Assembly: GCF_031582965.1 (NCBI RefSeq)
Contig: NZ_CP134049.1
Span: 3,100,001 to 3,164,000, forward strand
From: Bacillus sp. NEB1478
GTDB taxonomy: Bacteria; Bacillota; Bacilli; Bacillales; Fictibacillaceae
Length of the DNA: 64,000 nt
Reading direction: 5' to 3'
The notes under the pieces: model-generated
What the model was told of the DNA's origin: nothing
What the model saw: only the letters and a program-made list of their open reading frames with translations
Databases searched by the model: none
Shown: positions 18,720 to 26,652 of the stretch, one piece after another
Position numbering within the stretch: position 1 is the first letter of the stretch
How the letters are laid out: every line of letters begins with the position of its first letter
Program-made: the position numbers and the translations under genes

Positions 18720-18881
18720 ATGAAGGAGAAGACGATGCTTGACCGCATTTCTTTGCTGAGAGAAGAACTCTATCGAACTTCATCTATGTTAAATCATGAA
18801 TTAGCTCACCCTAAGTTAGTAAAGGTTAGCCAGCAGCTAGATAAATTACTCAATCAATACAACAGTGTTGTACAAAAGTAA
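18720..18881 (+). CDS. Spo0E-family aspartyl-phosphate phosphatase under the c-di-GMP riboswitch
   Basis: 53 residues, the usual Spo0E-family size. Two helices are expected, and the family signature SQQLDKLLNQY (residues 38-48) matches the S-Q-x-L-D-x-L-[IL] motif that contacts the response regulator. Spo0E proteins remove phosphate from Spo0A~P and so block sporulation. Two starts are possible: ATG 18720 after AAGGGAG (18705-18711), or ATG 18735 after GAAGGAG (18722-18728). The second ribosome site is the one complementary to the riboswitch anti-SD. The gene is too short for most ORF filters, and the riboswitch context supports it. Confidence 0.82.
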   Translation: MKEKTMLDRISLLREELYRTSSMLNHELAHPKLVKVSQQLDKLLNQYNSVVQK

Positions 18882-18889
18882 TTTCATAA

Positions 18890-18926
18890 AAACAAAACTT
18901 GGCTGACGCAGATTATTCCGTCAGCC
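18890..18926 (-). terminator. Probable terminator of the CPA1 antiporter gene
   Basis: Perfect 8-bp stem GGCTGACG/CGTCAGCC with a 10-nt loop. On the minus strand it is followed by AAGTTTTGTTTTT. It is 75 bp past the antiporter stop and 20 bp past the Spo0E-like stop on the other strand. Confidence 0.6.
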
Positions 18927-19000
18927 TTAGCTCTACCTGTACCAAATGCTATACAATGCCGCTGGACCATTATTCAACTCATCATGAAAAAACCCGCCTT

Positions 19001-20572
19001 TTACAGCTCCTGATCCTCATTTTTGCACTTTTCAATTTCATCAACGATCCTCTCTATTTCTTCTTCAGCCAGCTTGGTTGAAATCATCTCTTTACGCAAA
19101 AGCCTCTCCACAGCCTCATGTTCTGCATAAAGCAATTCAATTTTAGCCAATCGTTCTTGTGACCTTTTCCATTCAGGATGTGATTCGTACATATCATCTA
19201 GTTTTTTCTTTTCTTCATCTCTTCTATATTCGTAAAGTTTATTCATCCGATCAAAAACCACACTGGAAATCACTGCCTCATTCTTCAGTTTCTGAAGCCT
19301 TTTTAATGCATAATCATAACGGTGGACAGCAGCTAACGTAACATCGTATTCTGTTTTTTCTTTCTCGTGCCCTTTTATGTTTAATCGTTTTATAAGTGCT
19401 GGTATCGTCAAGCCTTGGACAAGCAATGAAAAGAAAACAATACTGAATGAAAGGACAATAATATCTTCTCTCCCAGGAAAATCTCCTGGCAAACTTAGAG
19501 CAAGTGCGATGGACAAAGATCCTTTTAATCCGCCCCAATTTAAAATGTGCTTCCACTTGGAAGGGATTCCTTTAACCGGAACCAAGGATACATAAACAGC
19601 AATCGTTCTCGCAGCAAGAACTATTAAAATAGCACCAATGATTAAACCAAACTTGTTCCCGATATTAATATAAGCGATTTCTAATCCTACTAACAAAAAA
19701 ACAAGTGAATTTGCAAATAGGGCCAGCACATCCCAAAACGAATGTATGTTTACTTTTGTAGTCGGACTCATCCCAATCTTTGCTCCATAATTGCCAAAGA
19801 TCAGTCCTGCTACTACAACAGCGATAACCCCTGAAACATGAATGGACTCAGCTATTGAAAAGCTTCCGTAAAATAACAAAAGTGAAAACAGAATTTCTAA
19901 AGGATAATCATCATACCAGCTTGTAATCTTAGAAAATACATAACCCAGCGCACCTCCAATGAGAGCACCGCCTAACGCAACTTTTACTAGTATAATAATT
20001 GTTGCAGTTATTCCTCCAGCACCCATCTGTATGTATGAAGGAAGATAAACAGAAGTAATCATGAACAATACAACGGCTACACCATCGTTAAACAAACTTT
20101 CACCTTCAATAATGGTGGCTAATCTCCGGTTTACCCCAAGAGATTTAAATATACTTAAGACAGAAACAGGATCTGTAGCACTCATTAGCGCTGCAAAAAC
20201 AAAGGCCGTTTGTACACCCATCCCTAGTCCAAAATAAGAGGATGTTCCAACTATACTAAAAGTGATTAAAGTTCCGCCTAATGCTAATGCCAAAATTGAC
20301 TTCGTATTATCACGCAAATGGCTAAAAGGCAGCTTCAAACTAGCCTCACCAAGTAATGTAGGCAATAATAACGAAATGATGATGAATTGAAATGTATGCC
20401 CTTCTTCTATAATTCCTTTAACAGGTTCTAGCGAGGGTACTGGAACCAGACCGATGATTCCCCCAACTATAACAAGTGCAATCGGATAAGGTTTGTGCCA
20501 TTTTTTCGCTAGAGCTGTCACTCCAACTGCTACTGCTAATAAAATTAAGGCTACATTCAATGAGTGATGCAT
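19001..20572 (-). CDS. CPA1-family Na+/H+ antiporter
   Basis: 523 residues. About 12 hydrophobic segments fill residues 1-405 and a charged, coiled-coil-prone cytoplasmic tail follows (410-523). Family signatures are SATDPVSVLSIF near residue 140 and EGESLFNDGVAVVLF near 163, which hold the ion-binding Asp pair of NhaP/NHE-type exchangers. It exports Na+ or K+ in exchange for protons at the membrane. ATG 20572 (8 nt after AGAGG) is chosen over GTG 20581. The gene is monocistronic and flanked by the two Spo0E-like genes on the other strand. Confidence 0.9.
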   Translation of the reverse strand: MHHSLNVALILLAVAVGVTALAKKWHKPYPIALVIVGGIIGLVPVPSLEPVKGIIEEGHTFQFIIISLLLPTLLGEASLKLPFSHLRDNTKSILALALGGTLITFSIVGTSSYFGLGMGVQTAFVFAALMSATDPVSVLSIFKSLGVNRRLATIIEGESLFNDGVAVVLFMITSVYLPSYIQMGAGGITATIIILVKVALGGALIGGALGYVFSKITSWYDDYPLEILFSLLLFYGSFSIAESIHVSGVIAVVVAGLIFGNYGAKIGMSPTTKVNIHSFWDVLALFANSLVFLLVGLEIAYINIGNKFGLIIGAILIVLAARTIAVYVSLVPVKGIPSKWKHILNWGGLKGSLSIALALSLPGDFPGREDIIVLSFSIVFFSLLVQGLTIPALIKRLNIKGHEKEKTEYDVTLAAVHRYDYALKRLQKLKNEAVISSVVFDRMNKLYEYRRDEEKKKLDDMYESHPEWKRSQERLAKIELLYAEHEAVERLLRKEMISTKLAEEEIERIVDEIEKCKNEDQEL

Positions 20573-20792
20573 ACGCTTCACCTCTCCACTTGTTAGCTTT
20601 TTCTAATATTTTTTCCTCTCCTGCACATCCTCAAACGAAAATACAAAAATAAATATTATTATTCGACATATTCTTACGAGCTTTGAAGCTTCTTGTAATA
20701 TTTTCACTATTTTCCGCGAAACCCTTTTTCTTTTGCTGAAAATATTGCATACTTTTTGAGACAAAATCTTTCAAGAAAGTTGTGAATGATAC

Positions 20793-20948
20793 ATGTTGTT
20801 ACAATTAATTGAAGAAAAAAGAGAAGTGCTTCTTTGTCTTGGAAAAACATTTGGCCTTACAGCTAAAGAAACAGTTATTTGCAGTCAAGAATTGGACCAA
20901 CTTTTAAATCGATTAAATGCAGACTTACCTGATTCACAAGAAAAATAG
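20793..20948 (+). CDS. Second Spo0E-family aspartyl-phosphate phosphatase
   Basis: 51 residues beginning MLLQLIEEKREVLLCLGKTFGL, with the family signature SQELDQLLNRL at residues 31-41. This matches the S-Q-E-L-D-x-L-I motif closely. The predicted substrate is Spo0A~P. The ribosome site is weak (AGAAAG region), and no riboswitch-like leader precedes it, unlike the paralogue at 18720. The gene is only 52 codons and easily missed. It lies between the antiporter gene (divergent) and the 3D-domain wall enzyme gene. Confidence 0.75.
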   Translation: MLLQLIEEKREVLLCLGKTFGLTAKETVICSQELDQLLNRLNADLPDSQEK

Positions 20949-21072
20949 TAAACTTTGTCTATTTCCTGGGAAATTTGTCGAGTTATGCTTCTTTATTTGC
21001 TGCCAATCTTATAACCTTTCCTCACCATTACATAAATTCCTATTTTTACCTATTATTATATGAAAATAATAT

Positions 21073-21089
21073 TGTAACCTCTTTGTTAC
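21073..21089 (+). promoter_or_regulatory. WalR (YycF) binding site upstream of the 3D-domain gene
   Basis: TGTAAC-CTCTT-TGTTAC is a full match to the WalR consensus TGTWAH-N5-TGTWAH. B. subtilis yocH, which encodes a similar product, is a known WalRK target, so the site fits its gene. Confidence 0.72.
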
Positions 21090-21119
21090 TTTCTGCTAAC
21101 CAGATTGTCACATTGTCCT

Positions 21120-21159
21120 TGTATAATTGGAAACCGAGGTGCATTTAACCAATTATACA
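21120..21159 (+). promoter_or_regulatory. Perfect inverted repeat in the leader of the 3D-domain gene
   Basis: Arms TGTATAATTGG (21120-21130) and CCAATTATACA (21149-21159) are perfectly complementary with an 18-nt loop. It ends 5 nt before the AGGAGG of the gene. The left arm contains TATAAT, so the element could be an operator across the promoter or, if transcribed, a 5' stem-loop that protects the mRNA. Confidence 0.6.
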
Positions 21160-21177
21160 TAACAGGAGGAATTACAT

Positions 21178-21765
21178 ATGATAAAAAAATGGGTAATTAC
21201 AGGGGCATTAGCATTTGGTTTACTAATTTCATCACCACTAAGCGGACAAGCTGCAATGGGAGATCATACTCTTCGTCCTGGCGTATGGGATCAAGATGTC
21301 CATGAACTTCAAGCAAAATTAAAAGCGATGGGATTCTTTGATTTCCCTGTTACAACTGGATATTATGGACCTGTTACTAAACAATCTGTACTTGATTTCC
21401 AGCGTTCAAAAGGTATTTCTGTAGATGGAATCGCAGGACAACAAACATTCAGCACGATCAAAAACAACTTGCAATCAAAAAGTATGACTGTTTCAGCCAC
21501 TGCCTATACAAGCGAATGTGAAGGCTGCAGCGGTGTTACTGCAAGCGGGACAAGTCTAATTGACTATCCATACGCAAAAATTATCGCGGTTGATCCTGAC
21601 GTAATTCCAATGGGAACTGTGGTTTATGTCCCTGGATATGGCTATGCGGTTGCAGCTGATACTGGCGGAGGAATCAATGGCAATGAAATTGACGTTTTTA
21701 TGAATGATTATTCCAAAGCTGTTAATTGGGGAAGAAAAACGGTAAATATCTCAATCTTGCACTAA
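21178..21765 (+). CDS. Secreted peptidoglycan-binding / 3D-domain wall enzyme (YocH-like)
   Basis: 195 residues. The signal peptide ends near GQAA. A PG_binding_1 domain (about 35-95) has the pattern WDQDVHELQAKLKAMGFF and YYGPVTKQSVLDFQRSKGISVDGIAG. A C-terminal 3D (double-psi beta-barrel) domain follows (about 100-195), with ATAYTSECEGCSGVTASG, AVDPDVIPMGTVVYVPGYG and the eponymous aspartates in AADTGG, GNEIDVFM. It is likely a cell-wall hydrolase. In YocH the binding module is LysM, so the domain pairing differs here. Monocistronic with a strong AGGAGG. Confidence 0.88.
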   Translation: MIKKWVITGALAFGLLISSPLSGQAAMGDHTLRPGVWDQDVHELQAKLKAMGFFDFPVTTGYYGPVTKQSVLDFQRSKGISVDGIAGQQTFSTIKNNLQSKSMTVSATAYTSECEGCSGVTASGTSLIDYPYAKIIAVDPDVIPMGTVVYVPGYGYAVAADTGGGINGNEIDVFMNDYSKAVNWGRKTVNISILH

Positions 21766-21806
21766 AGAAAAAAAGTTTACTAGACTTTCTTAAATAAATA
21801 ATTTTT

Positions 21807-21836
21807 AGCCAGACCTGACTAAGGTCTGGCTTTTTT
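21807..21836 (+). terminator. Terminator of the 3D-domain gene
   Basis: Perfect 9-bp stem AGCCAGACC/GGTCTGGCT with a 7-nt loop and six T. Confidence 0.92.
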
Positions 21837-21917
21837 CAATTTTATTCCAAATTTTATATTTTCTAAATATTGTAATAATGGTATGGTTGTAGTACTTACT
21901 TTGGGAGGAAGGTCTAT

Positions 21918-22865
21918 ATGAACATACTAAATCAAGTTTCTATAATGAAGAATTCTGTCGGAAAAGTTTTAACTGGTAAGGACAGCCTTGTAGAACTCAC
22001 TATGATTGCACTTGTAAATAAAGGACATCTTTTATTAGAGGATGTGCCCGGCACAGGAAAAACCGTGCTGGCTAAAAGTCTGGCAAGATTAATCGGCGGG
22101 GATTTTAAAAGAATACAATTCACACCCGATATCCTGCCTGCTGATATTACTGGAATCCAGTTTTTTCATCCGAAGCATCAAGAATTCGAGATGAGACCAG
22201 GACCAGTTATGACGAATATTTTATTAGCTGACGAAATAAATCGTGCGACACCGCGTGCTCAATCCAGTCTTTTAGAAGTAATGGAAGAACGCCAGGTAAC
22301 GATCGACGGAGAAACACTTAAGCTCCCTTCCCCGTTTTTAGTTATAGCTACACAAAACCCGATCGAATCTCACGGAACATTCCCGCTGCCCGAAGCACAG
22401 CTTGACCGGTTTTTCATGAAGCTTCCATCCGGTTATCCTAATTTGAGCCAAGAGAAAGCAATGATGCAAATGTACCGTCAGCAAAACCCTCAAGATTTCC
22501 TTGATCCTGTTTTCTCACTGGAAGATATCATGAAGATGCAGGAAGAAGTCCAGCAAATTTTTGTTAGTGATGAGATTGAGAACTACTTGCTATCCATTGT
22601 TAATGCTACACGTCATCATGAATTTATCGAGACAGGTGTATCACCGCGCGGAACACTTGCCTTCATGAAAGCAGCTCAGGGTGCAGCCTATGTCAAAGGA
22701 AGCGATTTTGTTACTCCTGATGACATTCAGCTTGTTGCTCCATATGTTCTTTCACATCGTCTCGTCCTGTCGATGGAAGGAACAATGAGGAAAACGAAAG
22801 ATCAAGTACTCCGAGAAATCTTAGAAACAACTGAAGTACCAGTCGAATCTGAGGCAGGAAGATAA
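21918..22865 (+). CDS. MoxR-family AAA+ ATPase
   Basis: 315 residues. Walker A is GTGKT within EDVPGTGKTVLAKSLA, Walker B is LLADEINRA, and sensor-like ATQNPIESHGTFPLPEAQLDRF marks the MoxR group. MoxR proteins act as chaperone-like ATPases that mature or activate partner complexes, often with DUF58/VWA proteins. It is the first gene of a three-gene operon, 2 bp upstream of the DUF58 gene. The ATG follows GGGAGGAAGG. Confidence 0.92.
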   Translation: MNILNQVSIMKNSVGKVLTGKDSLVELTMIALVNKGHLLLEDVPGTGKTVLAKSLARLIGGDFKRIQFTPDILPADITGIQFFHPKHQEFEMRPGPVMTNILLADEINRATPRAQSSLLEVMEERQVTIDGETLKLPSPFLVIATQNPIESHGTFPLPEAQLDRFFMKLPSGYPNLSQEKAMMQMYRQQNPQDFLDPVFSLEDIMKMQEEVQQIFVSDEIENYLLSIVNATRHHEFIETGVSPRGTLAFMKAAQGAAYVKGSDFVTPDDIQLVAPYVLSHRLVLSMEGTMRKTKDQVLREILETTEVPVESEAGR

Positions 22866-22867
22866 CG

Positions 22868-24091
22868 ATGCAATGGAACAGTGAAGTTTGGATAAATGGG
22901 ATATTTAAATCTCTTGTTTTATTTAGCCCTATTATTATTATCATTGGTATGTACCGGGAGATCACATTCCTTTTTGCAACAGGAATTCTGATCATACTGA
23001 TCTATGCTTCTGCTCTCATACAATTTAAATCAGCTGCCAATGATTTTGATGTCGAAACCACAAAACAGACTTACCGTCTTTTTCCCGGAGATACGGATCA
23101 ATTTTATATACAACTCTTACATAAAGGAAAATGGCCGTCGTTCAGCGGAGAAATATCAATCACTCATAGGGATGTCATATCTGAACCAGGCAAATCTCTA
23201 ATTAATGAAGGGGCAAAAGGAAGGATTGAAATCACCCGCCCCTTTGCCGTACATAGGAAAACGGCTTATCGGCAATCTGTTCAATTTACTGCAAACAGAC
23301 GCGGAACTACTAGAATTTCAAATCTTACAGTCCGTGTTCAGGACCCTCTTCAAACAGGGGGGCTTGTATTATCCTATCAACAACTGTTCCCTGCCGAAAT
23401 CATTGTTTATCCAGAATTGTTGCCTGTTTACGGGATCGAACTACTTTATTATCAAGGCAACGGAGAAACAGCACGTCCTTTTGCACTTTATGAGAATGAT
23501 TCGCTTCCTGCTGGAACACGGAATTATACTTCAGGCGATTCTTTTCATAAAATCCATTGGAAAGCAACTGCAAAAACTGGATTACTCCAGACGAAGGTAT
23601 TCGAAAAAACGGTCGTTTTTCACTGGACTTTCATATATACGATTCAGTCCGAACTTAGTAAAAAAAATATGAAGACAACGGATGAAATTGAGAAGGAAAT
23701 AAGTTATTTAGCGTATATGTGCAAGTTTGCAACGGAAAAAGGGATTCCGTTCGAAGTCTATATTAACTTTAAAGTACCTGGCCCAACAGGTGTTTATCAC
23801 GCTGCATCTGGCAGTGGCTCTCAGCATCTGGCCAAGATTTTAGAAGGATTAGCTAGAATTGATCGAACAAGTATTACTGTGAAACCTAGCTTGATGTGGA
23901 AAAAGATTGATAAGAATTTTACCGGTACGACTCCTTTTGTGATTTTGCTTGGCTCAGTACCTACCGATGCCGCTAATCGAATCATGCTGCAAAAATGGAG
24001 AAAATCAAGCGGCAGAATCTTTTATGTGAATCAAAATGGAACAGAGAGCTATCTTATGCCTTATGTATCCAGGGAGGAAATTTCATGCTGA
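22868..24091 (+). CDS. DUF58 domain protein
   Basis: 407 residues. Two membrane segments lie near the N-terminus (about 14-58). The remainder is soluble, with the DUF58 core YTSGDSFHKIHWKATAKTGLLQTKVFEK at about 215-245. This domain is related to VWA folds and regularly pairs with MoxR. The predicted position is membrane-anchored. It lies 2 bp after moxR and overlaps the next start by 7 bp, so the three proteins are made together. The operon's substrate is unknown. Confidence 0.88.
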   Translation: MQWNSEVWINGIFKSLVLFSPIIIIIGMYREITFLFATGILIILIYASALIQFKSAANDFDVETTKQTYRLFPGDTDQFYIQLLHKGKWPSFSGEISITHRDVISEPGKSLINEGAKGRIEITRPFAVHRKTAYRQSVQFTANRRGTTRISNLTVRVQDPLQTGGLVLSYQQLFPAEIIVYPELLPVYGIELLYYQGNGETARPFALYENDSLPAGTRNYTSGDSFHKIHWKATAKTGLLQTKVFEKTVVFHWTFIYTIQSELSKKNMKTTDEIEKEISYLAYMCKFATEKGIPFEVYINFKVPGPTGVYHAASGSGSQHLAKILEGLARIDRTSITVKPSLMWKKIDKNFTGTTPFVILLGSVPTDAANRIMLQKWRKSSGRIFYVNQNGTESYLMPYVSREEISC

Positions 24092-25302
24092 CTTATGAAC
24101 GAAACCTCCTTTATACAATGAACATGATACTTGACAGTTTGTTATTGTTTTTAGTTCTTGCTCTATTTAATAAAGGAACAGCTTGGCAAGGTTTAGGTTT
24201 GTTTATTTTGGCTAATCTAGCGGTCGTTGCCGTTAGTGCTGCTTTCTTTAATCTAAAACCTAATCTTGTTAAATTATCACTTGTTTCTTCATTCGTGCTG
24301 TCAGCCGCACTATTTTGGATGCTTACTTTATCGCTTGTCCTTTCCATTTTACTTGCATTTATTGTCGCATGGAGAACAACAGTTAACTGGGAAGATCCAT
24401 TAAAGCCTGATACAGAAGCCATTATTACAATAAGCGCGTTATTTGCAGGCGGACTATCACTTTTTCAAAAAGAAGGTTTCGGCGTTCTATTCGGTGCTGT
24501 TTTTATGCAATTTTTACTCATGTTGGGCATAAAGATGTTTCTTCATTACTTAAAAAACGCTGCAAACCGAGCTAAAATGTGGAAAGAATTTTCGCCTGCA
24601 CTTTTGATTGCTGGTTTGGGAATCATCATGCTCGTCATTATGGGTCCACTAAAATCATTTATCCTATGGGTTTTTAATGGCATTCTCTTTGTACTTTATT
24701 ATATAGTTGGTATCCCTTTTTCGAAATTGTTCGATTCAGGATTCATATTATTCTTGAGGAATTTACTGGCCGATAAGGTTTCAAAAAGAAAAAGCGGAGA
24801 AACTGGTGCAAGTAATGATTTAGTTAAACAAAAGTGGGATAAACATTTATTCGATCATGATTATTCTATCTTGATGTGGAGTTTAATGGCTCTTGTTCTC
24901 CTCGTAATTATAATCTACATATGGAAAAAGGGACTGTTTCCACAGCTCAAACCTGCCGCATTATTGACAGGAACTGTATCGTCTATTAACAGCTCTGATT
25001 TAGATGATTCTTTTTTTAAAAACCGCAGATGGCTACAATCGAAAGATCGAACGAGAAAGAAGTTTTCACAGTTTGAAAAAACGATGTTCAAGCACGGGTT
25101 CCCAAGAATGCCCGGTGAATCTGCGCCACTATGGTTTGAACGGCTAAAGCTTTCAGGTTCTGAGGCAGACACTGTTCTGAATGCTTATGAAAAAGTCCGT
25201 TATGGAGATCGCTTACTTTCAAATGATGAATTCCATGATTACTCAAAAGCATTAAAAAATATAGAAAAAATAGAACACATTCAGAAAAAGAAGTTGAAAT
25301 AA
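24085..25302 (+). CDS. Membrane protein with C-terminal DUF4129
   Basis: 405 residues. About five to six membrane segments lie between 10 and 205, a further one lies near 265-290, and the cytoplasmic tail carries DUF4129 (FEKTMFKHGFPRMPGESAPLWFERL...YEKVRYGDRLLSNDEF). DUF4129 is usually the C-terminal part of TgpA-type transglutaminases in MoxR-DUF58 operons, but no transglutaminase Cys-His-Asp core is visible here. ATG 24085 follows AGGGAGGAAATTTC and overlaps the DUF58 stop. A longer in-frame start at 23995 would lie deep in DUF58 and lacks a ribosome site. Confidence 0.8.
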   Translation: MLTYERNLLYTMNMILDSLLLFLVLALFNKGTAWQGLGLFILANLAVVAVSAAFFNLKPNLVKLSLVSSFVLSAALFWMLTLSLVLSILLAFIVAWRTTVNWEDPLKPDTEAIITISALFAGGLSLFQKEGFGVLFGAVFMQFLLMLGIKMFLHYLKNAANRAKMWKEFSPALLIAGLGIIMLVIMGPLKSFILWVFNGILFVLYYIVGIPFSKLFDSGFILFLRNLLADKVSKRKSGETGASNDLVKQKWDKHLFDHDYSILMWSLMALVLLVIIIYIWKKGLFPQLKPAALLTGTVSSINSSDLDDSFFKNRRWLQSKDRTRKKFSQFEKTMFKHGFPRMPGESAPLWFERLKLSGSEADTVLNAYEKVRYGDRLLSNDEFHDYSKALKNIEKIEHIQKKKLK

Positions 25303-25315
25303 GACTTCTTTTTTT
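25288..25315 (+). terminator. Terminator of the MoxR operon
   Basis: Seven-bp stem AAGAAGT/ACTTCTT followed by seven T. The 5' arm lies within the last codons of the DUF4129 gene. Confidence 0.75.
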
Positions 25316-25395
25316 GCGTTTACCTGTTCAATCACTGCTATCTATAATAGACTAAGTTTGTAAGAGCAGTCGGATTTGATGTGAGGAGGATTCCC

Positions 25396-26325
25396 ATGGA
25401 CAAAAAAATATACGTCATTCATGAAAACAGTGAGTGGACTGCCCCATTATTCCAACGTTTTGATGAACTCGGTCTTCCCTATGAAGATTGGCATATGGCA
25501 AAAGGGCATATTGATTTAAGCACTGCACCACCGGAGGGTATATTTTATAATCGGATGAGTGCTTCATCCCATACAAGAGGACATCGTTATTCACCAGAGT
25601 ACACCTCTGCGGTCCTTGCCTGGCTGGAGAGCTACGGCAGAAAAGTATTCAATGATAGCAGGGCGCTTCAGCTAGAAATCAGTAAAGTAAACCAATATAG
25701 TGCACTAAAAAATTTCGACATTCCAACACCTCGTACTATTGCGGCTTATGGTAAAGAGGAACTTTTAAAAGCAGCGGATTATTTTAATGGCCCATTTATT
25801 ACGAAACATAATCGAGCTGGTAAAGGACTTGGCGTTCAACTGTTTCAATCAATATCAGCGTTAGAATCATATGTGAATGGTGAGCAGTTTGACGATTCCA
25901 TTGACGGAATCACATTGCTGCAGGATTATATCGAGGCACCTGAACCGTTCATCGTTCGCTGTGAATTCGTTGGCGGAAAATTTTTGTATGCCGTACGAGT
26001 TGATACTTCAGAAGGGTTTGAGTTATGTCCTGCTGATGCTTGCCAAATCGGCGATCAATTTTGCCCGATTACTGAAGAACCAGCTGAGCAAACACCTAAG
26101 TTTCATATCTTAAAGGACTTTACACTGCCCCTTCAATCCAATTATGAAGCGTTTTTAAAAGCTAATGGAATAGCGTTTGCTGGAATTGAGATCATTACGG
26201 ATAAAAACGGAAACGTGTTTGCTTATGACGTTAACACGAATACCAACTATAATCGTGATGCCGAAGAAACTGCAGGCATCTATGGAATGAAGGCTATTGC
26301 GGAGTTTTTAGGGAAAGAGCTTTAA
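25396..26325 (+). CDS. ATP-grasp ligase, RimK-like
   Basis: 309 residues. An N-terminal pre-ATP-grasp region (about 1-95) includes NRMSASSHTRGHRYSPEYT. The ATP-grasp fold follows with KHNRAGKGLGVQLF (nucleotide-binding lysine and glycine-rich loop), LLQDYIEAPEPFIVRCEFVGG, and the metal-binding end AGIEIITDKNGNVFAYDVNTNTNYN. RimK/LysX-type enzymes ligate amino acids or other carboxylates through acyl phosphates. The substrate here is unknown. GAGGAGG precedes ATG 25396. Monocistronic, with no carrier protein or partner enzyme nearby. Confidence 0.82.
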   Translation: MDKKIYVIHENSEWTAPLFQRFDELGLPYEDWHMAKGHIDLSTAPPEGIFYNRMSASSHTRGHRYSPEYTSAVLAWLESYGRKVFNDSRALQLEISKVNQYSALKNFDIPTPRTIAAYGKEELLKAADYFNGPFITKHNRAGKGLGVQLFQSISALESYVNGEQFDDSIDGITLLQDYIEAPEPFIVRCEFVGGKFLYAVRVDTSEGFELCPADACQIGDQFCPITEEPAEQTPKFHILKDFTLPLQSNYEAFLKANGIAFAGIEIITDKNGNVFAYDVNTNTNYNRDAEETAGIYGMKAIAEFLGKEL

Positions 26326-26333
26326 TTAGTAGA

Positions 26334-26365
26334 GGTAAACCCCACTGTTGGGGTTTACCTTTTTT
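26334..26365 (+). terminator. Terminator of the ATP-grasp gene
   Basis: Perfect 11-bp stem GGTAAACCCCA/TGGGGTTTACC with a 4-nt loop and six T. Confidence 0.93.
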
Positions 26366-26387
26366 ATGAAAGTTCACGTGTCTAATA

Positions 26388-26500
26388 TTGTCGACTCGGA
26401 AGTATTTAATAAAAACTCGTTGGATTATACTCAATACCCGTTGGATTAAGTCCTATTTCCGTTGGATTATCGCTGATTCTCGTTGGATTATTTCTTACGA
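26388..26500 (+). repeat. 21-bp periodic array (CGTTGGATTAT core), locus 2
   Basis: After the lead-in TTGTCGACTCGG (26388-26399), cores begin at exact 21-bp steps: CGG at 26397, then CGTTGGATTA at 26418, 26439, 26460 and 26481. The bases between cores differ. The lead-in is shared word for word with the array at 41514. The locus sits between convergent genes, outside both terminators. Confidence 0.85.
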
Positions 26501-26597
26501 TGTCTCTCAATCTTATTACGATAATAAAAAAAATGTAATTTCCGGTCCCGGAATTTTCATAAACGAATATTCACTTCATTTTCTCTGAAAAATGAAC

Positions 26598-26637
26598 AAA
26601 AAAATACCCAATAAGTACTTTTTCAGCACTTATTGAG
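26598..26637 (-). terminator. Terminator of the glycosylase gene
   Basis: Eight-bp stem CAATAAGT/ACTTATTG, followed on the minus strand by GGTATTTTTTT. Confidence 0.75.
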
Positions 26638-26652
26638 TCATTCTGAAAACAT

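Noticed and set aside
23004..23672. ORFs of 65 and 155 residues within the DUF58 region
   Set aside because: Shadow frames inside DUF58, which has clear family motifs over the same bases.
26388..26588. 66-residue ORF with repeated RWI motifs
   Set aside because: Product of the 21-bp array at 26388; no ribosome site.
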